Positions 25,354 to 34,923 of a stretch of DNA of 46,236 nucleotides are shown here, in pieces. A program made the translations under genes and the position numbers. Numbering within the stretch: position 1 is the stretch's first letter; each line of letters opens with the position of its first letter. The notes beneath the pieces were generated by a model that searched no databases, was not told where the DNA came from, and saw nothing but the letters and a program-made list of their open reading frames with translations. The stretch comes from Chitinophagaceae bacterium (GTDB lineage Bacteria > Bacteroidota > Bacteroidia > Chitinophagales > Chitinophagaceae). The stretch is taken from assembly GCA_014379345.1 (NCBI GenBank), contig JACMLY010000063.1:1-46236 (forward strand), read 5' to 3'.

Positions 25354-25652
25354 TAGTCGACATACGTCAGAAATCTTTGACCTCATATGAGGGCTATTTA
25401 ATTTCAATTGACCTATGAACTTGCCAACCACTTCTCTCTAAATTACATCTTAAATGTCGGGAGACTTTTTGAACCGATCAGGATTAGCACGTACCTGTAA
25501 GTTTTCATTTCACTATTAAAAAATTAACAATTTTTATTCTGTTAACATGTTGCTACCTCAATCTGAATATTTGAAAAAATAGTATCTTAATCACCTGTTC
25601 AGGGTTTTACCGTGGACTGGCATATTTTAAATCAACAAATTAAAGTACAATT
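25354..25652. other. Intergenic region without recognised features
   Basis: About 300 AT-rich bases between two codirectional genes. No gene, hairpin or repeat was recognised; the promoter of the PPIase gene should be here. Confidence 0.4.
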
Positions 25653-26264
25653 ATGAAAAATAGCCTTGCGGCTTTGTTCCTGCTGTTTTCAGCATCGATA
25701 TTTGCTCAGCCCACAGTTAACGAAAAATTTCAAAAGATTTTGACTGTTGAGCAGGCACAACAATTCATTACTGCCAATCCGGAACTCAAACCAGCTTTGC
25801 TGAATCTTTCTGCCGGAAAGGACTCAACTCTTATTGACAAAAGGTTATTAAGACAAAAGAAAGGAGATATCTTTTCCGTAGGCTACGTGACGTATAAAGT
25901 AATAGAAGCAAAAGACACCGTTGATTTCAGGGCAAGCTATATCTTCCTTGATGGATCATCATTATCCAAATCGGAAATAGACAGCCTCAAAAAAACTATT
26001 CTGCAAAAAGCTTCTGCAGGAACATCATTCGCAGAGCTTTCAGATCAATACACCATGGATGGAAATAAAACCCGTGGCGACACCGATTGGTTTTTTGGGG
26101 AGTATATGTTTCCCAAAGAATTTCAGGACGCAGTGGAGAAACATAAACAGGGAGAAGTTTTCTTTGTAGATGTATCTGATAAGCAATGGCATTATATCGT
26201 TAAGAAGACCCACAATGACCGGGTCAAAAAAGATATAATCGTTCTAAGGGCAAATGGCAGATAA
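25653..26264 (+). CDS. Parvulin-type peptidyl-prolyl isomerase, exported
   Basis: A 203-residue protein with a signal peptide (MKNSLAALFLLFSASIFAQ). The PpiC/parvulin-like domain spans about residues 80-195: VDFRASYIFLD (first strand), LQKASAGTSFAELSDQYTMDG, RGDTDWFFGEYMFPKEFQDAVEKHKQGEVFF and HYIVKKTHNDRVKKDI. The usual parvulin GDLGWF motif appears as GDTDWFF. It would assist folding of exported proteins in the periplasm. The N-terminal region before the domain has no known match. It converges with a decayed NHL-repeat gene. Confidence 0.78.
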   Translation: MKNSLAALFLLFSASIFAQPTVNEKFQKILTVEQAQQFITANPELKPALLNLSAGKDSTLIDKRLLRQKKGDIFSVGYVTYKVIEAKDTVDFRASYIFLDGSSLSKSEIDSLKKTILQKASAGTSFAELSDQYTMDGNKTRGDTDWFFGEYMFPKEFQDAVEKHKQGEVFFVDVSDKQWHYIVKKTHNDRVKKDIIVLRANGR

Positions 26265-26267
26265 ACC

Positions 26268-26561
26268 ATCCCCTGATTATTTTCCCGAAACAATTATCGA
26301 TTGCCGGCACATTGCGCTGTGTATTTATCGCTCGTAATTGAACTAAAATAATATCCGGTTGCTGGTGACATAAGGCCGGCATTTTATTCCAAATGAAAAT
26401 ACTGTTTTGAGCAGTATCGGCTATTATCAATTTGCCATTAGCCGAATGCACACCACGTGGTTCCAAAAAGGATTGCCCTTAGCTTCGTAAAAAAACAATG
26501 AGGCTTTGTTCCCGGGCTTAGCTCCATGATCTTTGTCTCTTATATTTACTACCGTATTCAT
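26268..26561 (-). pseudogene. Decayed NHL-repeat protein gene
   Basis: An ATG at 26561 overlaps the stop of the upstream gene (ATGA), opening MNTVVNIRDKDHGAKPG and reading through to GNPFW near 26458. After that the reading frame must shift to continue the NHL-type repeat RGVHSANGKLIIADTAQNS, FIWNKMP and QQPDIIL. Such genes normally encode several repeats over 300 or more residues, whereas here barely one remains before the sequence runs into the convergent PPIase gene. A frameshifted and truncated remnant is therefore the best reading. A short functional protein of about 44 residues in the first frame is possible but unlikely. Confidence 0.5.
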
Positions 26562-27175
26562 TTTTTATTTTTAACAAATGCGTCTGCAAGTGCCTGCCAT
26601 TGTACTTTCGAAAATAAGCCCAATGCACCTATCCCCACCGTGGAATCACGGATCTGATCGGTGATCGATTCTGCATCCTGATTAGGCTTTATATTCCGAT
26701 CGATGATCCATGCCGAAACCTTTTTTCCCTCCCGTGTTACGATGAAATTGCTGGTAGATTCGTCAGAATAGAAATGGGCTGTTTCGCGTTTATCCCCCAA
26801 AGGATTTTCACAGGGCCTTACCCGAAATCCAACGCTTTGATTATCTCCGTTATTTAATTCATTTAATTCTTCAACTAAAGCCCAATCATAACCATCACCT
26901 GCTTTACTACCCGGACCTGGGATATCGATTTTTAAATAATCCCCTTTCTCTGTGCTCCTCGTAACTTCTTTACCACTTGCATCAACAAGCTGAAATTTGG
27001 CACTGATCATTCCTGCAACTTCATGCCAGTTGTTTACATTTAATAAACGGTTCTTAACCTCACTATAAAAAGTTTTTGCTTCTTCAATATCCTTTAATTC
27101 GGTATCAGATCCGGCTTCGATTTCTTTACCTGAATACTGCGCAGGAATCATGTTCAAATAGTCGTGGTATTTCAT
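26558..27175 (-). CDS. Conserved hypothetical protein (205 aa)
   Basis: A soluble acidic protein of 205 residues with no signal peptide. Its N-terminal helix-rich part (KYHDYLNMIPAQYSGKEIEAGSD, IEEAKTFYSEVKNRLLN) is followed by a beta-rich part (AKFQLVDASGKEV, DYLKIDIPGPGS, VGFRVRPCENPLGD, TSNFIVTREGKKVSAWIIDRN) and a C-terminal helix ending in FVKNKK. I do not recognise the family. It is translationally coupled to the decayed NHL-repeat gene (ATGA overlap), suggesting the two once formed a pair. Upstream lie 424 bases without a complete gene. Confidence 0.6.
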   Translation of the reverse strand: MKYHDYLNMIPAQYSGKEIEAGSDTELKDIEEAKTFYSEVKNRLLNVNNWHEVAGMISAKFQLVDASGKEVTRSTEKGDYLKIDIPGPGSKAGDGYDWALVEELNELNNGDNQSVGFRVRPCENPLGDKRETAHFYSDESTSNFIVTREGKKVSAWIIDRNIKPNQDAESITDQIRDSTVGIGALGLFSKVQWQALADAFVKNKK

Positions 27176-27599
27176 AATCTATTTTTTTTATACTCCATGA
27201 TTAACCTATTCTTGGTAACTGAGCATATGAATTACCCGTCGCCCACCGATATTACTTTTCATTAACGCCTTGCCCCGGGTGTTTTAGCGTTTCAGGGTAA
27301 GGTCAGGTTTCGTTGGCTGCGCATAAAGCTGCGATATGCGGCTCCAAGTAGGTTTCACGAAAACAATCGCCTGTTAAAATAAACGATAGCTGAAACCAAT
27401 ATAAAAAGATGTAGGGATATAATGAAAAGGACTTAACAGACAATAGAATAATCGCTTTAATTATTTTTGAGTAACATGTTCCAGGGCCAATACTATGTTT
27501 TTCAACTATTTTTTTCAATTAGAATGGAAATCGACTTTATAGTTGATAATCGGGATATTTCCAGGCTTTTCGCGATGTCTCCAGACTTGCCTCTTTCTT
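27176..27599. other. Gene-free stretch, possibly with an outer-membrane protein remnant
   Basis: No intact gene. On the minus strand one frame at about 27376-27426 reads SFYIGFSYRLF then stop, which looks like the last beta-strand of an outer-membrane barrel (alternating pattern and terminal Phe). The frame is open for only about 27 codons and has no start. This may be a remnant of a deleted barrel gene or chance. The rest shows nothing notable. Confidence 0.25.
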
Positions 27600-30500
27600 T
27601 TAGCTCCTGCTGATCTTAGGCGGAATCAGTTTATATACAACAGGTGTAACTATTCTTGATAATATAGTTGATGAGATCAATCCGCCAATCAACACCAAGG
27701 CCAAAGGTGAAATAAGCGGGTTGCTGCTGAATGCAATGGGCGATAATCCTCCGATGGCAGTAAGCGTTGTTAATACAATAGGAAGAAAACGTATTTCACC
27801 AGCTTCTTTGATCGCGTCATCCAGCCCTTTGCCTTCCTCTCTCAACTGATTCGTAAAATCAACCAGCAATATAGAGTTTTTCACTTCTATTCCTGCAAGG
27901 CCAATGAAACCGATTATAGCTACAAATGACATTGGGTTACCCGTTAACCATAACATGGTCACCCCGCCGATAATACCCAACGGAATAACTGATAATACAA
28001 TCAATGTGCTTTTGAAAGTTTTAAATTCCAGGATAAGTATCATTATGAACACGAAAATTGTTGCTATCACAACTGTCATGAAACTTCCGCCAAAAGCATC
28101 TGCTTCACTTTCAGCTTCGCCGGCGAGCTGTAACGAATACCCGGTCGGCAAGTTTAGTTTGTCAGTCTGTTCGAGGAAATCTTGTGTTACTTTTTGCGCC
28201 AGCATACCTTTACCGGCAAAAGCTGTGATCATAACGAAACGCTTTTTATCCAGGTGTTTGATGGTTGACGGTGAAGATTCAAATTCGATCTCTGCCACCT
28301 GGCTCAACGGAACGGGCGCGCCCAGGGCATTATTGATATATATAGAATTAAAATTATTCAGTGTGGCAAACTTTTCTTTTGGTGAATTCACCATGATATT
28401 GTAATCGTCGCCATCTTCATCTGTGTATTTTCCTACTTCTAACCCTGCGACAGCCAATCTTACCGTTCTGTCAATATCCACGGTCTGTATACCAAGTGAT
28501 CGGGATTTATCTGTATGGATATTCAATTTAATATCCGACTTCAATACTCCCCACTTCGTTCTTAACATAGATTGCACCCTGCACGGTTTTTAATAACTGT
28601 TCTGCTTTAGCAGCGAGGTTTCTTAAAGTATCCAGGTTATCGCCTGTGATCCTGATAGCTACCGGCGCCTCTATCGGTGGGCCTTGTTCAAAATCCTTCA
28701 CTTCGATCTTCACTCCGGCCACAGTCATGAATCTATCTCTCAATCTGTCTATCAATTTTCTTTTTTCAACAGGCCCCACATCGTTGTGTAACTGCACTAA
28801 GAACTGCGCAAGATCCGGTTTGTCGTTTGCTGGTATAACATTGTAATATATTCTTGGATTTCCTTTGCCTACATTGGTAGTAAAGTACTCCACTTGTTTT
28901 TCATTTTTCAGTTCCGCTTCCACATAACGGGCCATCCTGTCAGATGCTTCAAGATTTGTCTGCAAAGGCATGTTTACATTAATTAAGAACTGTGGCTTTT
29001 CGGACGTAGGGAACAAACGAAAACCGATTACATTGAACAACAGGAGAGAGGCGCCGAATATTGCAAATGCGACCACTAAACTAAGTACCGGTCTTTTTAA
29101 CGAGTGATCAAGCAATTTTGAATAACTGCCGCTGATCAGTTTCTTTAACCCGCGGAGAAATATATTCCCTTCCGGATTGTGATTGGTCTTTAAAACTTTA
29201 CTGGCCAGGAAAGGAACAACCGTCAATGATACAAGCATTGAAGCAAATACTGAGGTAATTACGGCCATTGGCAAACCCCTGATAAACTCACCGGCTGCTT
29301 CCGGCATGAACACAAGAGGTACAAAAGCAACAATCAGTGTAGCTGTGCAACCAATCACTGCCAGAACAATTTGTTTTGTTCCGTCAATTACGGCAATATT
29401 TTTATTCTTGCCTTCGCGCAGCCAGCGTTCGATATTTTCAACCACCACAATGCTGTCATCCACGAGTAATCCAAGAGCCACCACCAGGCCTACAATGCTT
29501 AACTGGTTCAGCGAATAGCCTAATGCGTTCATGATCACGATGCCGATCCCTAAAGAAAGCGGAATAGCGACCATCACTATTAGTGACGCCCTCCATCCAA
29601 GCGGGATCAATGTGATCATCACTAATCCTATCGCTATAAGAAAATCTTTTCCGAGTCCACCAAGTCTTCTGCTTACATTATCCGCCTGGTCGAAGTTTTT
29701 AATCAGCTCAATATTCGCAGGTAGTTGTTTTGCAAATGCATCAATTACCGGGAGATATTCTTTTTGTGTATGCGCAATGTTTTGCCCTGGTTTTTGTGCC
29801 GCTGTAACCAGTACGGCACGGTGGCCATTCAGGCGGGTAATATGCTTTTGCTCTTCACTGTTGAATGCCACATCTGCAACATCCTTTAAATAAACAACAG
29901 TTCCATTACCATTGAATACTACAGTGTTCTTAATTTCTTCGAGACTTCCATATTTTCCGCTTGTTTTAACATTGAATGTTTTATTGCCAGCACGGATATT
30001 ACCACCAGGGATATTCGCTGATTCGCTTTGAACGCTTCCAATAATGGCGTTGACAGGAATTTTTTTCTGGGCAATTTTATCCAGTTTAAGATCAATTCGA
30101 ACAATCTGTTCAGGCACGCCCCAGTAGTCTACTTTCTTCAGGCTCTTTACTTTTTCCAGGTCCTCCTTTAGTTCCTCTGCATAATATTTTAGCCTTTCAT
30201 CAGAAGCATTTTCAGATACAAGCGCCATCTGAAGCACATTTACATCGGTTGGAGTTACTTTTTTTACTTCGAGGCTGTAAATATCTTCTGGAAGGTCCGG
30301 CCTTAATGCGTTCACTTCTCTTACCAGTTCCTGATACTTAGCTTCGACATCGCTTCCATACTTATATTCAACATCGAGAACAGCCACCCCATCATCAATA
30401 GTTGTCGTGATCTTTTTGAGGTCTTCCAGTTCACTGACCTTTTTCTCTATTGGTTTTACAACCAGTTCTTCCATGTCTTTCGGACTGGTTCCCGGATAGA

Positions 30501-30648
30501 TCGCTACAATAGGGTAGCGCGGAGAATTAAGTTCAGGATCTTCGGCTCTCGGCATTGTAAAAAGCGTAGTGATGCTCACCACAATGATCATTAAAACCAC
30601 TACAAGTGTAAACTGGTAGTTTTTTACAAAAAATGAAATCATTCGCAT
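27600..30648 (-). pseudogene. RND efflux permease, split by a one-base frameshift
   Basis: Inner-membrane permease of the hydrophobe/amphiphile RND family (AcrB-like), about 1015 residues when repaired. The N-terminal part covers 30648-28528: FFVKNYQFTLVVVLMIIVVSI; porter region PGTSPKDMEELVVKPIEKKV; TM4 GLLVDDSIVVVENIER with the proton-relay Asp pair. The C-terminal part covers about 28577-27600: KSDIKLNIHTDKS; IGLAGIEVKNSILLVDF; LTTLTAIGGLSPI. The break lies at a CCCC run (28549-28552; GGGG in the gene). Removing one G restores a continuous KNEVGVLKSDI, the expected family sequence. The rest is intact with no other lesions, so either a very recent mutation or a sequencing error is likely. 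It follows the adaptor gene by ten bases. Confidence 0.85.
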
Positions 30649-30658
30649 TGTAAATATT

Positions 30659-31699
30659 TTAAAGAGTAGTGATCAATGAAGCATCGTTCAAATAAGGACT
30701 TCCTGAAGTAACGATGTAGGCGTGTCCTTCCAACCCGTCGATGATCGATACCGTATTGTTGTTGATAGCCGCAATGGTAACCTCCACTTTTTTTACGGTT
30801 TTTCTATCATCGCTTACAAACACAAAGCCCTTTCTGCCATTGGCCTCGAGCAATGCATCATATGGAATGCTGAAGCCTACAGTCGGTTTCGATGGGTTAA
30901 CAGACGCGGTACCGAACATGCCTACTGCCGGTTGCTCATCTTTAAAATCAACCTGCAATTCAATCATAAAAGAACCGCTGACTGGATCCGCAGACAACGA
31001 TTTTCTGGTAACAAGGGCGTTAAAATATTTTGAAGGAAACGCATCAACGGTAACCTGCGCATTATTACCCAGCGCGATTGCTGCCCAGTCTGCATCTGAT
31101 AAGCCTGCTTTTAATATCCATTTGCTTGCAGCAGACGATACATTCATCGCAACTACAGTAGTCCCTGAAGAAGCAAGTTCACCTGCGTTCAATCTTTTCT
31201 GCACAATAAAACCATCTGCAGGTGCATATATCTTAGAGTACTGCTGATTGAATAAAACCTGCTGTACTCCCTGTTGTGCAATATCAAGACCTGTTTTAGC
31301 ATTTTGCATTTGTTCCAGGGTCATAACGCTGTCCGCATATAAATTCCTGGCCCGGTCATAATCACGCCTGGCTTTATCAGATACGAGTTGTGCCTGCTGC
31401 ACCTGGGCCGAGATCTCTGCTGATTTAAGTGTGGCAAGTAACTGGCCCTTTTTTACCTTATCACCTTCTTTAACTGTTATATTTTCAATGATGCCACCTA
31501 TTTTAAAAGAAAGGTTTGCAACCTGCTCCGTTGATAATGACCCTGAAACGTTGATGACATTGATGTTGGTATCCCCCTGGATCGGCAAGAGTTTTACGTG
31601 TATGATCTCCGCAGGAGAATTTTTTCTTTCAGTTGGCTTATTCTCATTACACGATGCCAGTACAACAATTGTGGCGATAGTTAAAAGTATAGTGCGCAT
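30659..31699 (-). CDS. RND efflux periplasmic adaptor (membrane fusion protein), lipoprotein
   Basis: Adaptor of a tripartite efflux pump, 346 residues. The signal MRTILLTIATIVVLASC has a lipobox with Cys at residue 17, so it is lipid-anchored. The HlyD-like order is visible: beta-barrel/lipoyl halves GGIIENITVKEGDKVKKGQLLATL and SKIYAPADGFIVQKRLNAGELA flanking a helical hairpin (QVQQAQLVSDKARRDYDRA, SVMTLEQMQNAKTGLDIAQQ), then the barrel and membrane-proximal domains (GMFGTASVNPS, VGFSIPYDALLEANGRKGFVFV). It lies between tolC-like and permease genes with 8 and 10 base gaps. Confidence 0.92.
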   Translation of the reverse strand: MRTILLTIATIVVLASCNENKPTERKNSPAEIIHVKLLPIQGDTNINVINVSGSLSTEQVANLSFKIGGIIENITVKEGDKVKKGQLLATLKSAEISAQVQQAQLVSDKARRDYDRARNLYADSVMTLEQMQNAKTGLDIAQQGVQQVLFNQQYSKIYAPADGFIVQKRLNAGELASSGTTVVAMNVSSAASKWILKAGLSDADWAAIALGNNAQVTVDAFPSKYFNALVTRKSLSADPVSGSFMIELQVDFKDEQPAVGMFGTASVNPSKPTVGFSIPYDALLEANGRKGFVFVSDDRKTVKKVEVTIAAINNNTVSIIDGLEGHAYIVTSGSPYLNDASLITTL

Positions 31700-31707
31700 A
31701 AACTGAT

Positions 31708-33060
31708 TTATTTGAGTGAGTAAGAAGCTGTTTGTCTTTCGTAGTCGGCAAGTGCCGTCATCACCTTGTATTTTTGAATATTCAGTTGTAGTTGAACTGT
31801 AGTAAGCTGGTTCCTTGCATCAAGAAATTCTATAAAACTGTTTATTCCTTCCTGGAAACCGCGGTTAATGAGTTGAAAATATTTTTTTGCTGATTCTTCC
31901 TGTTTTAGAAGCGAGAGCCATGCGTTATATGCATTGTTGATATTATTACGGCTCACAGACGCAGCCAGTGCAAGCTGCTGAATCGTATTATCATTTTTCA
32001 GTGCAATTGATCTTGCGTCGAGTTTGGTCTGTTCAATTTTATATAGGTTCGCCTTTCCTGTGAAGATCGGAACCTTCAGCTGCAAGCCTGCCAGATAAAA
32101 AAGCGATTTGTTATTGACGTTAAAATCGAACCCCTGTGAACCAAGGTCAAGGAACGCATTTAATCTTGGGGTACGGAAAGCGCGGTTCATTTTCAGAACA
32201 TTGTTGTTGATCTTACTGACCAACGATAGGCTTTTCAGCTCTTCCCTTTCATAAATATTGGCGACCGTGTCTGCGTATTTTTCAAGTACAAATTCTTCGG
32301 ATGAGGAAACGATCTCTTCGCCAAGCGGTTTATTCAGTAAGAAATTAAAATAAGAGCGGGCGTTCTTTTGATCGTTCACCGCATTTTGCAATTGTATCTC
32401 CACTTTGCTCACTTCACTCTCGGCCCTGCTCACATACGCAGGCAACCCTTTACCATTCTGCAACAACGAACGGTTAACTTTTAAATTCTGGTGCACTACA
32501 TCCAGTGTAGACCTGTAAATATCAATTGCTCTTGTTGCCGTTAAATAATTAAAGTAGGCCAACTTCACTTCTTTTACCAGTTCTCTTTTATAAATGTCTA
32601 ACTCATACTGCTGAAGTGAAATCTGCTGTTTCTTACTATCGCGATTGATACGGATATCAGGATTAATGATTGGCATTACCGTTTTTATGCGCACATCATA
32701 GAAATTGTTGGGATTCAATGGCTCCGAAACGTTGCCGATCTTCGGAAACTTGTCGCTGTTTGTTAATTGGTTTAATGTGCTGTAAACAGGATTCATTAAG
32801 GTACCGACGGGTATATCGATCGTGCGACCTCCTTCTGCAAGAAGATATTGTGCGTCGAAACTTGCTACGGGAAGGAAAAAGCTCTGCGCTTCTTTTAAGG
32901 CAATAAGGCTTTTCTCAAGGGAAATCATTTTTTCTTTTAGCACCAGGTTATTCTCAAAAGCCTGGTCGATATGTTTTCTGATAATGTCCTGTCCATTCAG
33001 GTGGCGCCCTACAAACAGAACTGTAACAGTGAGGAGCCAAGTCATTTTCTTCTTATTCAT
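31708..33060 (-). CDS. TolC-family outer membrane efflux protein
   Basis: Outer-membrane channel of the efflux system, 450 residues with a signal peptide (TWLLTVTVLFVGRHLNGQ). It consists of two OEP-like repeats of long amphipathic helices: ALKEAQSFFLPVASFDAQYLL, ELDIYKRELVKEVKLAYFNYLTA, YVSRAESEVSKVEIQLQNA and NNAYNAWLSLLKQEESAKKYF, GINSFIEFLDARNQLTTVQLQ. It is the first gene of the pump operon. A TetR-type operator (33077-33091) lies 17 bases upstream of its start. Confidence 0.92.
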   Translation of the reverse strand: MNKKKMTWLLTVTVLFVGRHLNGQDIIRKHIDQAFENNLVLKEKMISLEKSLIALKEAQSFFLPVASFDAQYLLAEGGRTIDIPVGTLMNPVYSTLNQLTNSDKFPKIGNVSEPLNPNNFYDVRIKTVMPIINPDIRINRDSKKQQISLQQYELDIYKRELVKEVKLAYFNYLTATRAIDIYRSTLDVVHQNLKVNRSLLQNGKGLPAYVSRAESEVSKVEIQLQNAVNDQKNARSYFNFLLNKPLGEEIVSSSEEFVLEKYADTVANIYEREELKSLSLVSKINNNVLKMNRAFRTPRLNAFLDLGSQGFDFNVNNKSLFYLAGLQLKVPIFTGKANLYKIEQTKLDARSIALKNDNTIQQLALAASVSRNNINNAYNAWLSLLKQEESAKKYFQLINRGFQEGINSFIEFLDARNQLTTVQLQLNIQKYKVMTALADYERQTASYSLK

Positions 33061-33076
33061 AATCAGTGTTTATTAA

Positions 33077-33091
33077 ATGAACGATGTTCAT
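33077..33091. promoter_or_regulatory. Predicted TetR operator in front of the tolC-like gene
   Basis: ATGAAC-GAT-GTTCAT is a perfect dyad of 6-base arms with a 3-base centre. The same arms and spacing occur in the operator upstream of tetR. It lies between tetR's stop and the start of the efflux operon. Confidence 0.65.
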
Positions 33092-33108
33092 CCACAGGGC
33101 AAAAAAAT

Positions 33109-33720
33109 TTAATATTTTTCGAGCATTTCTACAAAGTATTTGTGTCCAATGTTCAGTAGATCCTCTCCTTTTAAGTCATCAAAAGCCAGGCAGCGGTCAT
33201 GACAATATAATGTGGCCATTCCATGAACACCCGCCCAAATCACAAATGACAGGTAATCGATGTCTTTTCCCTGAAAACGCCCGGCTTCCTGGCATTGGCG
33301 AACAATATCTTTCAAAGTTCCCAGCGTTCGGGTTCCCATTTCCCATTTTTCGTCTTCGGTTTCGTGCTTTAAGGGAGACTGTATGACAAACATCAGGTCA
33401 TAAAAATCCTTGTTATTCTTCGCAAAATCAAGGTAGACGCGGCCCAGGGCCTTCAGCCTTTCAAATGGATCGGACACAAACCGTAATGGTTCCATTTTTT
33501 CCAGCATACGTCCGAAACCCTCCTCGTGAAGGGCATGAAATATCTCATCCTTGTCTTTGAAGTATAGATAAATGGTGCCCGGGCTGTGTTCTATCTCCTC
33601 AGCTATATTTCTAATGCTCGCCTGGGCATACCCTTTTTCCAGGAACACCTTACGGGCGGCGTCCAGTATCAACGTCCGTTTATCCTCTTTTTCCTTTTGT
33701 TTCCTCGATGCTATCGTCAT
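33109..33720 (-). CDS. TetR/AcrR family transcriptional regulator
   Basis: Repressor-type regulator, 203 residues from the ATG at 33720. The N-terminal DNA-binding domain is clear: RTLILDAARKVFLEKGYAQASIRNIAEEIEHSPGTIYLYFKDKDEIF (residues about 14-60), with the HTH at ASIRNIAEEI..SPGTIYLYF. The C-terminal ligand domain includes FAKNNKDFYDLMFVIQSP and DYLSFVIWAGVHGMATLYCHDRC. An in-frame ATG 39 bases upstream would place the start inside the operator/promoter, so 33720 is preferred. It lies directly upstream of the efflux operon, in the same direction with a 48-base gap, and most likely represses both itself and the pump. Confidence 0.9.
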   Translation of the reverse strand: MTIASRKQKEKEDKRTLILDAARKVFLEKGYAQASIRNIAEEIEHSPGTIYLYFKDKDEIFHALHEEGFGRMLEKMEPLRFVSDPFERLKALGRVYLDFAKNNKDFYDLMFVIQSPLKHETEDEKWEMGTRTLGTLKDIVRQCQEAGRFQGKDIDYLSFVIWAGVHGMATLYCHDRCLAFDDLKGEDLLNIGHKYFVEMLEKY

Positions 33721-33736
33721 GCTAACTTTTGAAATC

Positions 33737-33744
33737 CAAAAATA
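33737..33744 (-). promoter_or_regulatory. Predicted tetR promoter -7 element
   Basis: On the minus strand TATTTTTG matches the Bacteroidota -7 consensus TAnnTTTG exactly, 16 bases before the tetR start codon. It overlaps one end of the palindromic operator by four bases. No clear -33 element was found. Confidence 0.5.
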
Positions 33745-33763
33745 ATGAACAGTGTTCATTATT
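33741..33763. promoter_or_regulatory. Predicted TetR operator, perfect 23-bp palindrome
   Basis: Two perfectly complementary 11-base arms (AATAATGAACA and TGTTCATTATT) flank one central base. It overlaps the tetR -7 element, which would give autorepression. The inner ATGAAC-N3-GTTCAT matches the site before the tolC-like gene. Confidence 0.75.
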
Positions 33764-33882
33764 TGATCTTTTTTCTATTAAAAGTTTTCCACAGTGTATT
33801 GAAACCGCCTTTCTTCAGCAATTGTTATTGGTTGTTCATCAGTCATAGGTTCTGCTAAACAGCTTCCGGCTTTCCCATTTTT

Positions 33883-34923
33883 TCAATCCAATACTTCATA
33901 GATCTGGATGGGGTGTATTTTGTTTTTTACACTCACCTCGCCAATTTTTTTACAGTTGAAAGATTCTTTCACCTTTTGATAAGTGCCTTCATTGATGATG
34001 ATCTGCCCTTCTTTTGCAGCTGATTGCAAGCGCTGCGCTATGTTGACCACGTCTCCGATGACCGTATAATCCAGACGGCGCAGGTTGGCAGAACCGATAT
34101 TGCCCGAAATCATTTCACCACAGTTGATACCGATTGATACTTTAGGTTTAAAAGAAACAATTTCTGAACTCACCGGCAATTTTTCTATCTCCGTGCGCAT
34201 CGCCAGGCTCGCATCAATGGCCCTATCGAGGTTATAGTTGCCGCGGAAAACGGCCATGATTGCATCTCCTATGAATTTATCAATGTAGCCGCCCTGGGCA
34301 ATGATCTCTTTTACCATCACATCAAAATAACTATTCAACAGTTTTACCACTGTATCGGGCGATTCATTCTCACTAATGGCAGTAAAGCTGCAGATATCTA
34401 CGAATACCACTGTAGCTTCCACGGTCTCATTCTGCATTAGGGAAGATTCAAATTCCCGGCTACCCATAAAATTTAGTACCGTTTCATCCACATACATCTT
34501 AAGGATATTATTTTCCTTAATCGCCTTGAGCGTTTCGCGGATCTGCAATACGTGCCGGATCGTTTTCTCCATAGTCAGCGAGAGGTCCTCGAAATTTATC
34601 GGCTTCGTAATAAAGTCGAAAGCGCCTCGATTCATGGCCGTTCGAATGTTTTCCATATCTCCATAGGCGGAGACGATCACCGATTTTATCAAAGGACTTG
34701 ATTCACTAAGTCGGCTCAGTAAGGTCAGGCCATCCATTTCCGGCATATTGATATCACTTAAAACAATATCAATATCAGGGTGCTGCTGAATTTTAGCTAG
34801 TGCATCATTGCCATTTATTGCGAAAATGAATTCATATTGCTGCTCTCTTATCTTCTGTCGGAATTTCTGCTTAATAAGCGACTCCAGGTCTGCTTCATCA
34901 TCCGCTACTAAAATTTTTGCCAT
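33883..34923 (-). CDS. Response regulator with class III adenylate/guanylate cyclase output
   Basis: A 346-residue protein. Receiver domain residues 1-125: acidic DDE at 8-10, phospho-acceptor Asp in VLSDINMPEMDG, Lys in FITKPINF. A short helical linker follows (MEKTIRHVLQIRETLKAIKENNIL). The class III nucleotide cyclase domain spans about 165-340: the metal Asp residues in VFVDICSFTAISE and FIGDAIMAVF, Lys in GGYIDKF, and YTVIGDVVNIAQRLQSAA with the transition-state Asn/Arg. The Lys and Thr at the purine-specifying positions suggest adenylate cyclase (class IIIb), by family reasoning. Phosphorylation would control second-messenger synthesis in the cytoplasm. It overlaps the previous receiver gene (TGATG) and ends the kinase operon. 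Confidence 0.92.
   Translation of the reverse strand: MAKILVADDEADLESLIKQKFRQKIREQQYEFIFAINGNDALAKIQQHPDIDIVLSDINMPEMDGLTLLSRLSESSPLIKSVIVSAYGDMENIRTAMNRGAFDFITKPINFEDLSLTMEKTIRHVLQIRETLKAIKENNILKMYVDETVLNFMGSREFESSLMQNETVEATVVFVDICSFTAISENESPDTVVKLLNSYFDVMVKEIIAQGGYIDKFIGDAIMAVFRGNYNLDRAIDASLAMRTEIEKLPVSSEIVSFKPKVSIGINCGEMISGNIGSANLRRLDYTVIGDVVNIAQRLQSAAKEGQIIINEGTYQKVKESFNCKKIGEVSVKNKIHPIQIYEVLD

Noticed and set aside
27303..27518. 71-codon reading frame on the minus strand
   Set aside because: Composition looks random and hydrophobic without a recognisable domain; the barrel-strand-like residues are in another frame.
28549..28552. Phase-variable homopolymer in the RND gene
   Set aside because: A run of four bases is too short for efficient slippage switching; a single mutation or sequencing error is more likely.
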